Source: Sparassis latifolia
Taxonomy: Eukaryota > Basidiomycota > Agaricomycetes > Polyporales > Sparassidaceae
Length of the DNA: 64,000 nucleotides
Reading direction: 5' to 3'
Assembly: GCA_018466975.1 (NCBI GenBank)
Contig: CM031558.1
Span: 1,674,001 to 1,738,000, forward strand
Positions 12,331 to 27,282 of the stretch are shown here, in pieces. The notes under the pieces are model-generated. The model ran no database searches and had not been told where the DNA came from. It saw nothing but the letters and a program-made list of their open reading frames with translations. The position numbers and the translations under genes were made by a program. Numbering within the stretch: position 1 is the first letter of the stretch; every line of letters starts with the position of its first letter.

Positions 12331-13198
12331 GGTGGTGCGGCCTATTTGCGCTCTGACAGCCCCAAGTCTGAGGTGACGACACCGCCGATGAGCCCCATGG
12401 TTGACACTAGCTTGCCGCTGAGTTCTCCCATCACGTCGCCAGCCTTGTGTCACTGTGAGCATCCTCCATTGGACTCTGGCAATGTCTCGGTGCTTGTGGT
12501 ATGCAAGGTAAGTCTTGTCTAGTGTTTGATGCCAAGCATGCTAATGCTCTATTCAGGGATCAGACATTCCTCTCGTTATTCCAGCACGGGGAATACTTCG
12601 CCACGATTACCTCAAATTCACCTTCAAGCAGAGTTTTATCGAGACTGTGCTCGTCGATGACGTGCGAGGCTTGTTGCCCTACCAGCGCTACTGCCCTCAC
12701 CTGCGTAAGTTTACAGATTATCCGAAGCACGCCGACAAGCAGTACTTGCTACCTGGGGACATCCTCATCTACCACGAGAAGGGGAGCACATGGCATTCGA
12801 CTGAAGCTCAGATCTCTAACATACAGGCTGCAGTGAGCACGCATCTCCCTGCGCTCCTGGCTACTGTGGACACGTTCGTGAAGAGCGATCCCAACACTCC
12901 ATCATCCTCTTCATCTGGCTCTCGGTATATCCCTTCAACTCCTTCGACCAGCGGGAACTCCAAGGCCGGGAGTAGCCTGAGCTCCAGCACGCGTGTGGGC
13001 AAGTGCGCGTTATCACCGAACATGGAGATGGAGGGGAGGAGATCGAAACAGATGGACAACAGCAAGGCGCGTGAGGTAACAGACTATGATATAGAGCTGA
13101 CGGACAATGAGGTGGAGGCGAAGATTGTGCCTAATGACGACGTTCCGGGTGAGGTCATCGAGATTGTCGAAGGCAAAGAGATCCACTATATAATGTAG
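12265..13198 (+). CDS. Hypothetical protein, two exons, intact
   Basis: ATG at 12,265 opens exon 1 (12,265-12,507). A 49-bp intron (GTAAGT to TTCAG, 12,508-12,556, phase 0) leads to exon 2 (12,557-13,198). The product is about 294 aa without internal stops. The conserved-looking core is in exon 2: GSDIPLVIPARGILRHDYL, FIETVLVDDVRGLLPYQRY, KQYLLPGDILIYHEKG. A Ser-rich linker and an acidic tail (DYDIELTDNEVEAKIVPND) follow. There is no signal peptide or membrane helix. It sits between two larger hypothetical genes on the same strand, and the three may belong to one mobile or co-inherited unit; that is inference. A later start at 12,381 (MSPMVDTS) is possible. Confidence 0.5.
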
Positions 13199-13427
13199 AC
13201 TGACCTAATTCGGAATAGCTCACCTAACCGGAGTCTCAACAGGAAGATAGATATTACTTTTTGAATGGGGAAGTGTTCGTGTAGTTCAACCTGGTGAGAT
13301 CAAATCTGCGTGCGTTCAATCTGAAGATCCTCCACTTAGCATTGGCACATCCTTAGTGGTAATGCAGCTAATAACACTATATTTTGCATATCGCGAGGCT
13401 AAACTAACGAGTCCGATCAGGGTTACC

Positions 13428-16182
13428 ATGTCTCAGGTGCGGCGTTATCGAAAGAGCAGGTATATCCACTAGGAATGTTTAAAGATCACAACTGTGGAAT
13501 GCTGGTGAGTTAATCTCACCTCGTTGTATCAGAAGTGCGCTGACAATGCCAGCAACCTCGCTTGACAATAGTAAACGCATTAGTTGGAAGCCGGGCGAGC
13601 TCAGCATACTCGATGAAAAACATGCAGAGTATTAGGTGTTCAAACTCGGCAGCATGCAAAGAAAGGAACTCCTCGATGTTACGGCGGAGGCATTACAGAA
13701 GGCCTCTCCTCGCCTTCAGAACATGCAACTATTGACGGTTCATAAGGTGAGTGTTACTCTCGTCAGTATTTCATTCAAATATGCTAAGGAATTGACATAC
13801 AGAAGGTTCTCCACTTCTTCAAGAACGATAGAGTTCGGAAGATTCAAGGTGGCAGACGCGTTCCTCCCAACGCATGCATGCTATTTTCTACGCGCGTCCG
13901 TCACGATGGTGTCAGCGCATTGTGGGCAAATTCTGAGGAGAGGCAGAAGGTATGGAATGCTTCGCTGGAATGCGAGAAGGCGAGCGGCGCAGTGAACGAT
14001 GGCAACCACCTGGGACTTATCTCCTCACTCAAGGCCTCGCTTTTCAAGAAGCTGCCAGTGGAGGAGCAGAAGGAGTGGGCCGAGAAAGCGGATGCACTGC
14101 GCAGGGAGGAGGAAAATATGAGCCTCGATGAGGCCATCGCTGCATAAGTCCAGAGCACATTTTTGGTATTGTCGAAGCTCATCAGTGACGGCAGCAACCA
14201 GGAGACCCTCTTCGTCACAGTGGCCATGGGTCTGAAGGTCTTGATTGGAAGTGAACACGGGCAAGCCGGTGAGGATGTCAGCTTCCATGTGAAGATGGTC
14301 TACAAACCCCGAGATGGAGCTACTCGTTTCACTTGGTAAGTTCACACCCTTGTTTGTATTATCTCGTTCTCATGTCATTCTCAGCATGGACGTTATGCCA
14401 AATCAAGAATCGGGACACTTTTCAACATTCGAAGGGGGTAGGTAGCGAAGCTGAACACTTGCAGTGGATGCGCTTTGCGGAGCAAGTGTTTTGTAAGTTT
14501 TAGGCTGTGCGTTCACCTGGGTCCCTAAACCTTACAGTAGTACCCACAGCTGTCAACCGGAAGGCTGACAACGTGACTGGCAAGCCTGTTCTTCTACAAA
14601 TAGAGGATGACTGGACCCCCGTGCACATGAGGAAGACCCTCAAGGAATACTTGAAAGGTTTATGGGGTATGTACTTCTCATTTTGAAATATGTTTTATCG
14701 TACTAACTATGTGAAATAGACTTTTCTCATCATCCAGTCATGGATCCTCCCGATCTCCCATGGAATGAGCTCATCGATCTCGTGTGTGACATAGTGCCCG
14801 AGATGTGGCATGGATCTCTTGGGGATCCAGAGAAGATGAAGGCCGTGGAAGTCATGGCCCTTTACCTTTGGATGCACGACTGTCAGGATACTGCCGCAGC
14901 CTTCCACTTCGTGGTACACTCTGAAGACATCGAAGGTCACAAGAACGTCAATATTCTAGGTGAATTGTCCTATGGCGGCCACGTCATAATTCTTGAGTCG
15001 GAAGAGGATGACAACGATGATGATAGTGTAGTTGTCCTCTCCCCATCGCGCAGGAAACTTAACCTTACAAAGTTGAAGGGCACTCGTGTGTCGAAGGAGA
15101 ACAAATGCCGAAGTGACTGCAAGCATGGCGAGGGAGAGCACGAGGGCGAGCGTGAACATGGTGTTGATGGACAGCACCACGATGACGATGGAGGACAGCA
15201 TGACAGCATCGGTGGTGGACATGATAACGACGATGATGGAGGACAGCGCGATGATGTCAATGGAGGACAGATGAGGAGGGGACGGAAGTGCAACCAACCT
15301 CCATGGTGCGTGCTCCATTGTGTAACCACTATCTGTCACTAATAGAATACCGACAGTGAGCCCGAGTCTGCATCGACCACTAAGGGTGCACACAATGATG
15401 ACAATGATGGAGGACATCACAACGGTGACGACGGAGGACAGCGTAACAACAACAATGTCAGTGCCAGTCAGCTCAACAGCAATACAGATGCGGAAGGCGA
15501 GGATGATCCGGATGTGTGCCCCAAGGACAGGCGGGATGGCGAGAAGGTAGCGAAGGCAGTGAAGACGATGACGGGATGGAGGCGCAAACAACCTCCACGG
15601 TGCGTGCTCCGTTGTGTAATCACTTCATTTGTCACTAATAGAATACTGACAGTGAGCCTGAGTCTGCACCGAACGCGAAGGGTGGACGCTATGACGATGA
15701 CGATGGAGGACAGCACGATGGTGTTGACAGTGGACACCACGACGACGACGACGGAGGACAGCGCGATGATGATGATGTCAGTCAGCTCAACAGCGATACA
15801 GATGCAGAAGGCGAGGATGATCCGGATGTGCGCCCCAAGGACAGGCGGGATGGCGAGAAGGTAGTGAAGGCAGCGAAGACGAGGAGGGGATGGAAGCGCA
15901 AACAACCTCCACGGTGCGTGCTCTGTCATGTAATCGCTTTATTTGTCACTAATAGAATACCTACAGTGAGCCCGAGTCTGCATAGAACGCGAAGGGTGGC
16001 GGTCGGGCTCCAGCAAAGAGACCTCGGTACGTTATCATTACTTATTTTACACACTTTCTCATTGTATCTACAGTGTCACAGGCAGTGTTGCCGGTGAGAA
16101 GCAACTAACACGGGCTGCGACTCTGCTGCGCAAGTCTACCCGTATCGCTATCCCTACTGAATGCAAGAGATTCTCGAAGTAA
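13428..16182 (+). pseudogene. Multi-exon hypothetical protein with repeated acidic exon; three nonsense changes
   Basis: Exons follow each other with GT-AG introns: 13,428-13,459, 13,572-13,746, 13,803-14,335, about 14,385-14,495, about 14,540-14,660, about 14,720-15,305, then a tandem series of similar exons to 16,182. Exon 3 carries KVLHFFKNDRVRKIQGGRR and ARVRH-like DNA, LWANSEERQKVW and LPVEEQKEWAEKADALRREE. Later exons carry DDWTPVHMRKTLKEYLKGLW and PWNELIDLVCDIVPEMW. The C-terminal half is Asp/Gly/Gln-rich (DDDDGGQ repeats). In-frame stops lie at 13,633-13,635 (TAG), 14,145-14,147 (TAA) and 15,983-15,985 (TAG); the first two look like CAG/CAA changed by C-to-T. A one-base problem also affects the join at 14,335/14,385. 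The layout is typical of a lineage-specific basidiomycete family; I know no function. Confidence 0.5.
15306..15966 (+). repeat. Tandem exon-plus-intron duplication (units about 294 and 314 bp)
   Basis: Three near-identical introns (15,306-15,356, 15,600-15,652, 15,914-15,966; each GTGCGTGCTC to a CACTAAT-type branch site and ACAG) separate tandem copies of one exon. Each exon copy reads EPESA, then Asp/Gly-rich repeats, then a DTDAEGEDDPDV-type block, then GWRRKQPPR. All three introns are phase 2, so adding a unit keeps the frame. Confidence 0.85.
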
Positions 16183-16265
16183 GGCTGGTGTAAGGTTCAG
16201 TCGCATTTTCTCCGCGCATGCCTTTACTATTATTCTTCAGTGTCGTTCTGTTGTTTCATGATTGA

Positions 16266-16492
16266 GATAATCCTTAGATAATCCCTTACAAACCCCCACT
16301 CATCCTTTGTTGATCCCTATGCTATTTATACAGGATAATCCTTAGATAATCCCTTACAAACCCCACTCATCCTTTGTTGATCCCTATGCTATTTATACAG
16401 GATAATCCTTAGATAATCCCTTACAAACCCCCACTCATCCTTTGTTGATCCCTATGCTATTTATACAGGATAATCCTTAGATAATCCCTTAC
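16266..16492 (+). repeat. Tandem repeat, 67-68 bp unit, about 3.4 copies
   Basis: Units start GATAATCCTTAGATAATCCC at 16,266, 16,334, 16,401 and 16,469. Copies differ mainly by one C in a run of C. No coding potential was seen. Confidence 0.9.
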
Positions 16493-16529
16493 AACACCTG
16501 CTCATCTTCCTTCAATTCTTATGATGTTT

Positions 16530-16830
16530 AACAGTGGATAATCTGCTGGTATGAGTTGTGTTAGTTACATTAGTGGAGATTATACAAGAGGATGATCTCT
16601 TGGATTATCATTCTCTTTTACAAGTTGAGGGATCATATATAGCAGATAATCATAGGATTATCCATGTCTAATCCTACTATGTACAGCATGTTAGGAGGGT
16701 TAAAGCACCCTAAGTGATTTGAGATAATCCAAGGATAATCTCGGTAGATTATCCTTGTACATGACCTGCTTATTAAACCCGGATTTCATCCTTAATTGTA
16801 ACTAATAAGCACTAAAGATTATCCTTTATA
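16530..16830. repeat. Scattered GATAATCC/GGATTATC motifs
   Basis: The core motif of the adjacent tandem repeat recurs in both orientations at irregular spacing (for example GATAATCTGC, GGATTATCATTC, GCAGATAATCATAGGATTATCC). It looks like the decayed subterminal region of a DNA element. Confidence 0.45.
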
Positions 16831-16899
16831 ACTGACAATGATGAGGAACTCAACACTCCAAAAGATAGCTTCAAATGAAGGTATTCCTACAAGAGAAGA

Positions 16900-17080
16900 T
16901 ATATGGGTTCACAGTTCGGTCCAGGTTCGACCAGGTTCACATGTGGTTTGGACAATCCTCAATCCTCATGAACCTGAACCTGACCAGCTCTAAACCATCC
17001 TGAACCTGACCAATGGTGGACTGGACCATAGTTCGGTCCAGGGTTCAGAACCGGTTCTTGTGGTTCAGAACTGGACAATG
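16900..17080. repeat. GGTTCAG/CTGAACC repeat cluster
   Basis: Short direct and inverted copies of GGTTCAGAAC, GTTCGGTCCAGG and GAACCTGAACCTGACC. It is non-coding and resembles a small foldback or subterminal repeat. Confidence 0.4.
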
Positions 17081-19850
17081 GTATCTTCAGTCCTGCTAGG
17101 TGTGCACTGAATTTGCAACCAATACTAACTTACACGAATGGAATGCATAATTTGAAATTTGAAATGGTGATATGTCACGCCCAACAGAGCAATCTTGCCT
17201 TTCATGGCAAGGGTATGCCTGAGCCCGCACGTGCAAAGACCAGCCCTTCTCCTCTCATCTATCCTTTCCCTGACTGAACCTCCAAGTCTTCTCCACACTT
17301 TCAAACCACTACAATTTGCCACAATGTGCTCCTTTCGCCATTCTAGTAGGGGGTCTGCTACAAATAGGCTACTCCAGATAGAATATGTAGTTTGATGAGT
17401 AGTCCAAATCACAATGTGAAGATAGGCAGAGTAGTGCAGATAGCGAACATAGCTGTGAACCCCATTACTATGTCATAAATCTTGAAGTAGGAGATGTGAG
17501 CCACCAAATATAGCTTGTACATCGCATTCAGTGCATGATCCCACCAATCTCCAAGCATCTGCTACACATGCTATGCCACATTAGTACACACCCTCAACCT
17601 AAGCTTCCTGGGGTATTTTGCAGCAGTTATAATGGCTACTCCATGTAGCAATTTTGAGCTTGCTATGTAACTTGCTGCACTCAGGCCGCCATGGATGCAA
17701 CAGCATCATGCCAAATGTCAAGTCCACCTGGCATAACACAGTTTCTCTATGACCTCAGGATTTGCAGGTCCCTCGCCCTTCCTTTCACAAATTCCATGGG
17801 CCCATTGATCACTGTCTAAACAGAGTTCTGGTGAACACGCCATCGCCGTCACCTTGCAGTAGAGACTGGGTGACTTTTATGACTCAGCCAGTCCTTCCAT
17901 TGAATGTACAACATATATTGTTAAAGATTCGGTATGTTTTGCTCTCTACCCAGCTTATCAGATTCTAATTCCACCAGGGTGCCATTGAAGGCATCTTTGT
18001 TGTTCAAAGTTGGACTGCTCTTTCGACGATTCTACTGACAGGTATATGGTAATCAAACAGCATGAAAGAAGAATCCCATCAGACAATCAAGCTTCAAGAT
18101 GCATAGTTTATTTTGCAGTACATGTGACTAGGTTTCATGGATGTAGGAGGGGATGTGAGCACATCGGGATGGTGCTACTGCATGTATCTACTGTCAGGCT
18201 ACATGGAATAGATGTGCATAGCTGGTTACCACAGAGTGTCACTAATATAACTGAAGTGTGATATTTCTCAGAGCCTAGATAGCTTATGCCATAGCTTCCA
18301 GGCTGCTATATCTGCTGCACGCTGTACATCAGCAAAATGGTCAATTTGTCTTATCAGTCTTACCGGTCTTATTAAGATGATCAAGATGATCAGTGCCCAA
18401 GATGGCATGTCTTGAATCATAAGGTTCATTTCTTGAAAAAGTGGTGTCAAGTCATTCTCAAGCCAGTCAATAGGTATTCAAGTCGGACTCAAGGTTGAGT
18501 CAATGCACAAATGAAAGGCAAGGCAGTTTTTATTACAGGTAAGTACATACAAAGTGTAACTACTGTGCAGTAAGAATAGGAATAGTACCTGATTTAACAT
18601 TGTGAGTAACATAAGACAGTCTCCCTTCACTACATAAACAAAACAGTAAGACTCACCCCACACTGTGCAAACAATCTGACTCGATTCTTGGAGTTCCTGC
18701 AAGTGACGTGCACAGTCCGTGTATGAAGGTCTTGCCCAGTTGTTAATTGATAGAATGGGCACAGGGTGAGGATCTGCGTGGAGTGTAGTGCAGTGAGTAT
18801 TGTGATCCTGAAGGCTCCTCAGAGGACAGCACATACCTCAATATCTTTCCCTTGCCGAGGTGAACTCGCATTGTGGGTGTTCATGCCCCATGCATTGTGG
18901 TACTTTCGGAGACCCTGTCATCTCTCTGACACTATATTTCGAAGGCCCGCGAGTGGCGCACAGCACCACAAGTACTGTGCAAGCTGCTGTCTCTTCTAAG
19001 GTGTGTACCACATCCTTGTGTCGTCTCACTGCTGCTGATGTTCTTGCAATCACAGTGTTCCAGGCAGTCTTGTTCAGTGTGCATCGGACGATCTCACCCG
19101 GATTTTGGACGTCCGACAAATGCACTACGCATACAAATGCGGCCTTGGCGAGTTCGTGATGGACATGCCAGACGTGTTGTGAAGACCTGTGAGGGCCGAG
19201 GTTAGTATCACAAGTCTCAAGACAATGGCATATACTTTAAATAATACCCTCCCCCTGCCTCAGCCAACACTCTGACTGGATATTTTGTCATCCCGTAAGC
19301 GGCGTAGCATGCATCCGACTAAGTATTCACATGTTTCCCACACTCCAACACCACATTTCGACAGTGCAGAACACTGTGCTGCGGTCCATTCTCATATTTG
19401 CCTCCCATTCTCGTGTCCTGTCTCGCTGCTGCTGATACTCTCAGCCGTTGTCTCACCTCTGCCAACATTTTCGCTCAAGCGAGCAATACAGTCTTCATGC
19501 CCTGTTGTGCGGGGCTCTTTATCACGTTGACACACAAGCAAAGGCAGGTCTTTGCTCATTAGAGTAATGAAAGAAGGAAAGAAGCTTCGATGAGTGAGCG
19601 AATGAGATGTAATTCATGAACGGATGTGACTCAAAGTAAGTGCGGAGAGTGGCGAAACTCAACCATTTTTGGTGTTTGTTTTTAGATCATGTGCCCATCT
19701 GATGCTCCTGAGGCCTGAGGCCTTGAAGCCTGATGTGTGAGTCCTGGATCCTTGACTACCCGGGGTTTACAGCTGTTTCCACTGGTAGTGTTGGCTCTTG
19801 TAGAGAAGTTCATGTCGAGATCTGGCCGCCGGCATCTCATGACCACCCCC
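17081..19850. other. Gene-poor stretch
   Basis: Open frames here are short, mutually overlapping and unlike any family I know. I see no tRNA or repeat of note. Decayed gene sequence may be present around 18.8-19.2 kb (a 99-codon plus-strand frame), but nothing supports a call. Confidence 0.35.
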
Positions 19851-19857
19851 TCAGATC

Positions 19858-20280
19858 ATGCCTGCCATCACCCTCAGAACTGGAAAAGTACCCGAGTCAT
19901 CACGGGCACGAACAGCTACATCGTGATCTGAGTGGTGCATATGCTACTCAAGCAGGGCTACACTGTGCGCAGCACTGTATGTTTCCACAGCAAGGCGAGG
20001 CACCTGCACGAGATGTTTGAGTCATAAGGTGATAAGCTGGAGATCGTCATTGTCGAGGATATGTCCTGCCTCGGTGCCGCTGCCTTGGCCTTGATGCTGA
20101 ACCTGGGTTGCACGTTCGACGAGGCCGTTAAGAGCGTCATCGCGATTGAGCACACTATGCTGCCCTTCCACTTCCATGCCATCGAGACCAACGAGCTAAT
20201 TCATCCTGCAGTAAATGGCATGCTGAGCATCCAGTAGACTCGGAGTGCGCTCAAGTATGGCTCTGCAAGCGCGTCGACAT
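19858..20280 (+). pseudogene. NADPH-dependent reductase (extended SDR, GRE2/cinnamoyl-CoA-reductase-like), 5' half
   Basis: This reads as the N-terminal half of a fungal ketone/aldehyde reductase of the extended short-chain dehydrogenase superfamily. Around 19,890 the Rossmann motif appears as VITGTNSYIV, then LLKQGYTVRSTV, GDKLEIVIVEDM, FDEAVKSVIAIEHT and ELIHPAVNGMLSIQ, and ends ALKYG. This order is that of the family (nucleotide-binding glycine region, the substrate-cap Asp region, then HPAVNG before the catalytic segment). At least three in-frame stops are present (after SYIVI, after EMFES, after LSIQ), and about 15 extra residues precede FDEAV. It is cut at 20,280 by the LTR retrotransposon E3; the matching 3' half starts at 59,710. 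Confidence 0.8.
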
Positions 20281-20916
20281 TGTTACGTGGCAGCGAAACA
20301 CAAGTGTCAAGTCAAGTCGTCACGAGACGAGGTCTTAGTCTAAGACACAAGTCCATTCAAGAGACACTTCTGGCGATGTCCTCGCACTGAAGGTCAATTA
20401 GAGTTCATTCTTATGACTCGCAGTAGCTGTCTGCTACTAACGGTCGATCTCAGTCAAAGGCAAGTGAAAAGCTGGTTTAATGGTAACCAGGTCGAGATGG
20501 GGATCCAGCTCGACGAGGTCGTCTACTTATACAAAAGGTATCCGCAGTACTACGCAGTAATACAGGATCATTCATTGGCTAGATAAGGTGAAATGATGTC
20601 TGGGCAAGGTAACAGTGAGGAAGTAATATGTATGGGAAAGCTGAGTAAGATCGTGAGAGATAATCAGTACTAATGGGGATAACAAGTCGTGTATCAGAAC
20701 GAGGTAAAGATGAGGCATACATGCACGTCTTGTATGTGTGATAAGAAGAAGGTCCGGAGTTGGATCCGGTGTAACCCTATACTAGGGGTTCTGAACGTCT
20801 GGATAGGGAATCGGAGGTTACGCTCCGATGAGTCACCTGGTGGATCACGTGGTCTGGTAAAGTAAAGGGAACAAAGAAAAGAAAAAGATGTGCCATAACT
20901 GAGGAGCATTGTAACA
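20281..20916 (-). repeat. E3 3' LTR (636 bp)
   Basis: It starts TGTTACGTGG and ends GTAACA, so it has TGTTAC/GTAACA termini. It is near-identical to 59,068-59,704, with roughly a dozen substitutions by eye, mostly C/T and G/A. It is the reverse complement of the E2 LTRs. The preceding five bases GACAT compare with CACAT after the far LTR (target duplication with one mismatch). Confidence 0.9.
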
Positions 20917-20972
20917 TCAGCTCCTGTCTAACATTTCTTGTCCCATAAGAAATATTGTAGCCTTCATCGTTG

Positions 20973-21707
20973 TCAGGGGCAGTCCCGAACATAATGATCA
21001 CCTCCACATCTGTGACATGTTCACCAGTTGGTTCATGGTCCTCGTTCATGCATATGTCCATCACGATAGGGGTGACTGCGATGCGAAGAAGTTGATGCAT
21101 GCAAGAAGGAGGGTTGCGATAGTGGGGATCGACCAGTAGGTACATGTGAACGAGAAGGGTGAGGTCGAACAGGAATTGGTTCTGGTGATGAGCGAGGAGC
21201 GGATGCAGGTCTCCCATTATTGGTATATCCAAGGATGTGCCCGATGTCTTCATCCCCATGCTCCCTCCAAATCTCCTGTGCTGTACGAGTGACCGTACTG
21301 CGCATCAATGACCAGACTTGGTTGACTCTGGTTCGGGCTCTACTCGTCCTTTCCTCTGCTGCAATGAGCTCTTGTCTGGCCGTCTGCATCCACTCGACCA
21401 TTTCTAACGCTCATTGCAAAGAAACCACCACCTGTCGATCTTGCGGGCAATTTCGTAGGGCAATGAGAATATCTGTGAAGTCGACTGGGATATGGATGGC
21501 AGAGATCAGATGTGTGGCAAATTCTTGTCCATCCGATGCATGACTGAGTTCGATTGAAGGTGAAGGTGATGAAGCGGATATGAAGGGTGTCTGTGTTCAA
21601 GAGGGTATTCCATTGACACGTGTAGGCAATGCAGGGGTGCCCATAATTGTGGAAGCGACTTCAGCGAGTATGTTGTGAACAAGGTCATCAATAGCAGAAG
21701 TGGGCAT
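20973..21707 (-). pseudogene. E3 ORF3: zinc-knuckle protein, decayed copy
   Basis: Copy of the E2 protein at 49,485-50,228. It starts at 21,707 with MPTSAIDDLVHNILAEVAST, passes through a segment with WMQTARQELIAAEERTSRAR and EIWREHGDEDIGHILGY, and ends with a zinc knuckle (CHRCGGDHYVRDCP, CX2CX3HX4C) and a TGA at 20,973-20,975. At least one stop and one frameshift near 21,590 interrupt it. Confidence 0.7.
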
Positions 21708-21733
21708 TGATGATGCATTGTCTTCTCCTCCTT

Positions 21734-21883
21734 TTATACCTTTTGGTCATTAAGGGGATCGCGGTTATCTGTGATGTGAAATAGAATGTCGTGGATGTAG
21801 GTGACAATCAGATAGATGAAAATCCATTGGGCGATAAAGAGTATTCCCACAGAGATAAGAACTGCCTGGTCAGTTCCAGGCAT
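21734..21883 (-). CDS. E3 small ORF-b: 49-aa single-pass membrane protein
   Basis: It is intact, with the same length (49 aa) and position as the E2 ORF at 49,309-49,458. One hydrophobic helix (LISVGILFIAQWIFIYLIV) is followed by a polar tail (HDILFHITDNRDPLN). Its ATG overlaps the end of small ORF-a, as in E2. No family is recognised. Confidence 0.5.
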   Translation of the reverse strand: MPGTDQAVLISVGILFIAQWIFIYLIVTYIHDILFHITDNRDPLNDQKV

Positions 21884-22046
21884 CGTTCTGATCACCCCAG
21901 CCGTTAGCGTGTGGGTTGTCTTGTGTCAAGAGCGTGTGTTCGACGAGTCATCTGATAAGGATTCGGTGGTTGATCCAAAGGAAAGCAAGGGTCGTGCAGT
22001 GGAGGACAATTAGGAAGATAATGAGGAAGGCCATCATGGTAGTCAT
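21870..22046 (-). pseudogene. E3 small ORF-a: 58-aa membrane protein with one nonsense codon
   Basis: Same length and frame as the E2 ORF at 49,146-49,322. It has a hydrophobic N-terminal segment (FLIIFLIVLHCTTLAFLW) and a C-terminus ending GWGDQNDAWN. One CGA codon of E2 is TGA here (21,948-21,950). It lies about 20 bases downstream of pol. Confidence 0.5.
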
Positions 22047-22065
22047 TCCAGTTTCCTTGTCCTTT

Positions 22066-25400
<3,335 letters not shown>

Positions 25401-25439
25401 TTTCAGAGCTAAAAAGGTTACCTAGTATACATGTGTAGT

Positions 25440-26875
25440 GGCCATAAAAAGTATTATAATAATGCATACAATTCTCACTTTGAAAGATGATATAAGAAGA
25501 CATTACAAATGTGTCTACAAGAATTACTACAAAAAATGTTACCAATGTGCCTATAAGAATCACCACAAAATTGATCCTAAAAACTGTTACAAATGTGCCT
25601 ACAAGAACCGCTACAAAAGATGACTCTAAAAGCGATTACAAATATGCCTAGAAGAATCGCTACAAAAAATGACTCTAAAAACTATTACAAATCTGCCTAC
25701 CAGAATCACTATAAAAAATGACCCTAGAAACTGTTACCAACATGCTTACAAGAATCACTACAAAAAATGATCCTAGAAACTGTTACAAATGCGCCTACAA
25801 GAATCACTACAAAAATTGTGAGCAACATGCCTATAAGAATCATTACAAAAATTGACCCTAGGTATTGTTACCAATGTGCCTACAAGAATCACTACAAAAG
25901 CTGTTACTAATGTGCCTATAAGGATCACTACAAAGAATGACCCTAGAAACTGTTACAAATGTGTATACAAGAATCACTACAAAAATTGACTCTAAAAACT
26001 GTTACAAATGTGTCTATAAGAACTGCTACAAAAAATGACCCTAGAAAATATTATAAATGTGTCTACAACAATCATTACAAAAAATGTTACCAATGTGCCT
26101 ATAAGAACCATTATGAAAAATAACACTACAAAGTGTTACACATGTGCCTATAAGAATCATTACAAAAATGACACTAGAAACTTTACAAATGTGTCTACAA
26201 GAATCACTACAAAAAAGATCCTAGAAACTGTTACTAATGTGTTTACAACAATCATTACAAAAAATGTTACCAATGTGTCTATAAGAACCACTATCAAAAA
26301 TAACACTAGAAAGTGTTACATATGTGCCTATAAGAATGACTACAAAAAATGTTACCAACGCACCTATAAGAATAACTACAAAAAATGACACTAGAAACTG
26401 TTACAAATGTGCCTGTAAGAATGGCTACAAAAAATAACCCTAGAGACTGTTACAAATGTGCCTATAAGAACCACCACAAAAAATGACACTAGAAAGTGTT
26501 ACATAAGTGCCTATAAGAATCATCACAAAAAATGACACTAGAAACTGTTACAAATGTGCCTATAAAAGTGACTATAAAAAATGACCCTAGAAACTGTTAC
26601 TAATAAGCCTATAAGAATCACTACAAAAAATGACACTAGAAACTGTTACAGATGGGCCTGTAAGAATCATTACAAAAAATGTTACCAACGCACCTATAAG
26701 AATTACCACAAAAAATGACACTAGAAAGTGTTACATATGTGTCTATAAGAATCACTACAAAAATGACCGTAGCAACTGTTACAAATGTACTATAATCACT
26801 ACAAAAAATGGCACTAGAAACTGTTACAAACATGCCTAGAAGAATCATTACAAAAAATAGTATGCTATCTAATTG
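25440..26875 (+). repeat. Minisatellite, units about 36-50 bp
   Basis: Some thirty diverged units of the form GTTACAAATGTGCCTATAAG, AATCACTACAAAAAATGAC, ACTAGAAACT fill 1.4 kb; some units lack the middle part. Open frames here (for example 26,035-26,388) are only repeat translations. Confidence 0.9.
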
Positions 26876-26879
26876 TGTC

Positions 26880-27024
26880 TAGTAAGTGTCCTACAATATT
26901 CTGTGATACTCCGCAGTGTAAGTTTAGAAGGACCTTACAATAGTTTACAAAGCCGTCTACTGACTCTGAGTATATTGTGTAGTAATATTCAGTAAGTCAA
27001 CAATAATCTATTATGTCAGGTCCC
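26880..27024. repeat. Degenerate repeat, left of E4
   Basis: Variants of CTAGTA, GTTTGTAAGGACCTTACAATAG and TCTACTGACTC. It continues across E4 at 32,368, showing that E4 was inserted into this tract. Confidence 0.5.
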
Positions 27025-27029
27025 AATAT

Positions 27030-27258
27030 GTGGAACCCGACACGGGTCAGGAACACGGCAGAAGCAGACAGCGACGGAACGGGAACAAGACTTCGTTGCG
27101 TATAAGTAGAAGTAAGGAATACAGAATATTGGACATACCTTCGTTGCGTATAAGTAGAAGTAAGGAACGCAACGAAGGATGTTCGAACATGGTGTCGTCG
27201 CAAGCAAACAAGTACAAACAGTATGTGAGTATATGTGGTAAGTACGCGGCGTGCTTAC
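27030..27258 (-). repeat. E4 3' LTR (229 bp)
   Basis: Matches 32,134-32,362 with about three differences, all C/T. In element orientation it starts GTAAGC and ends GTTCCAC. It contains two copies of a 28-base unit starting CTTCGTTGCGTATAAGTAG. The flanking target duplication is AATAT (27,025-27,029 and 32,363-32,367). Confidence 0.9.
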
Positions 27259-27282
27259 ACTCTTCCCCACCATATTTCTTCA

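Noticed and set aside
14956..15591. 211-codon hydrophobic minus-strand ORF
   Set aside because: Antisense of the Asp/Gly-rich repeated exons; Val/Ile runs are the complement of GAC/GAT repeats.
16266..16492. CRISPR-like direct repeats
   Set aside because: Repeats are contiguous without unique spacers, in a eukaryotic setting with introns.
26035..26388. 117-codon plus-strand ORF
   Set aside because: Pure translation of the minisatellite units; composition Thr/Asn/Tyr/Lys repeated, no homologous feel.
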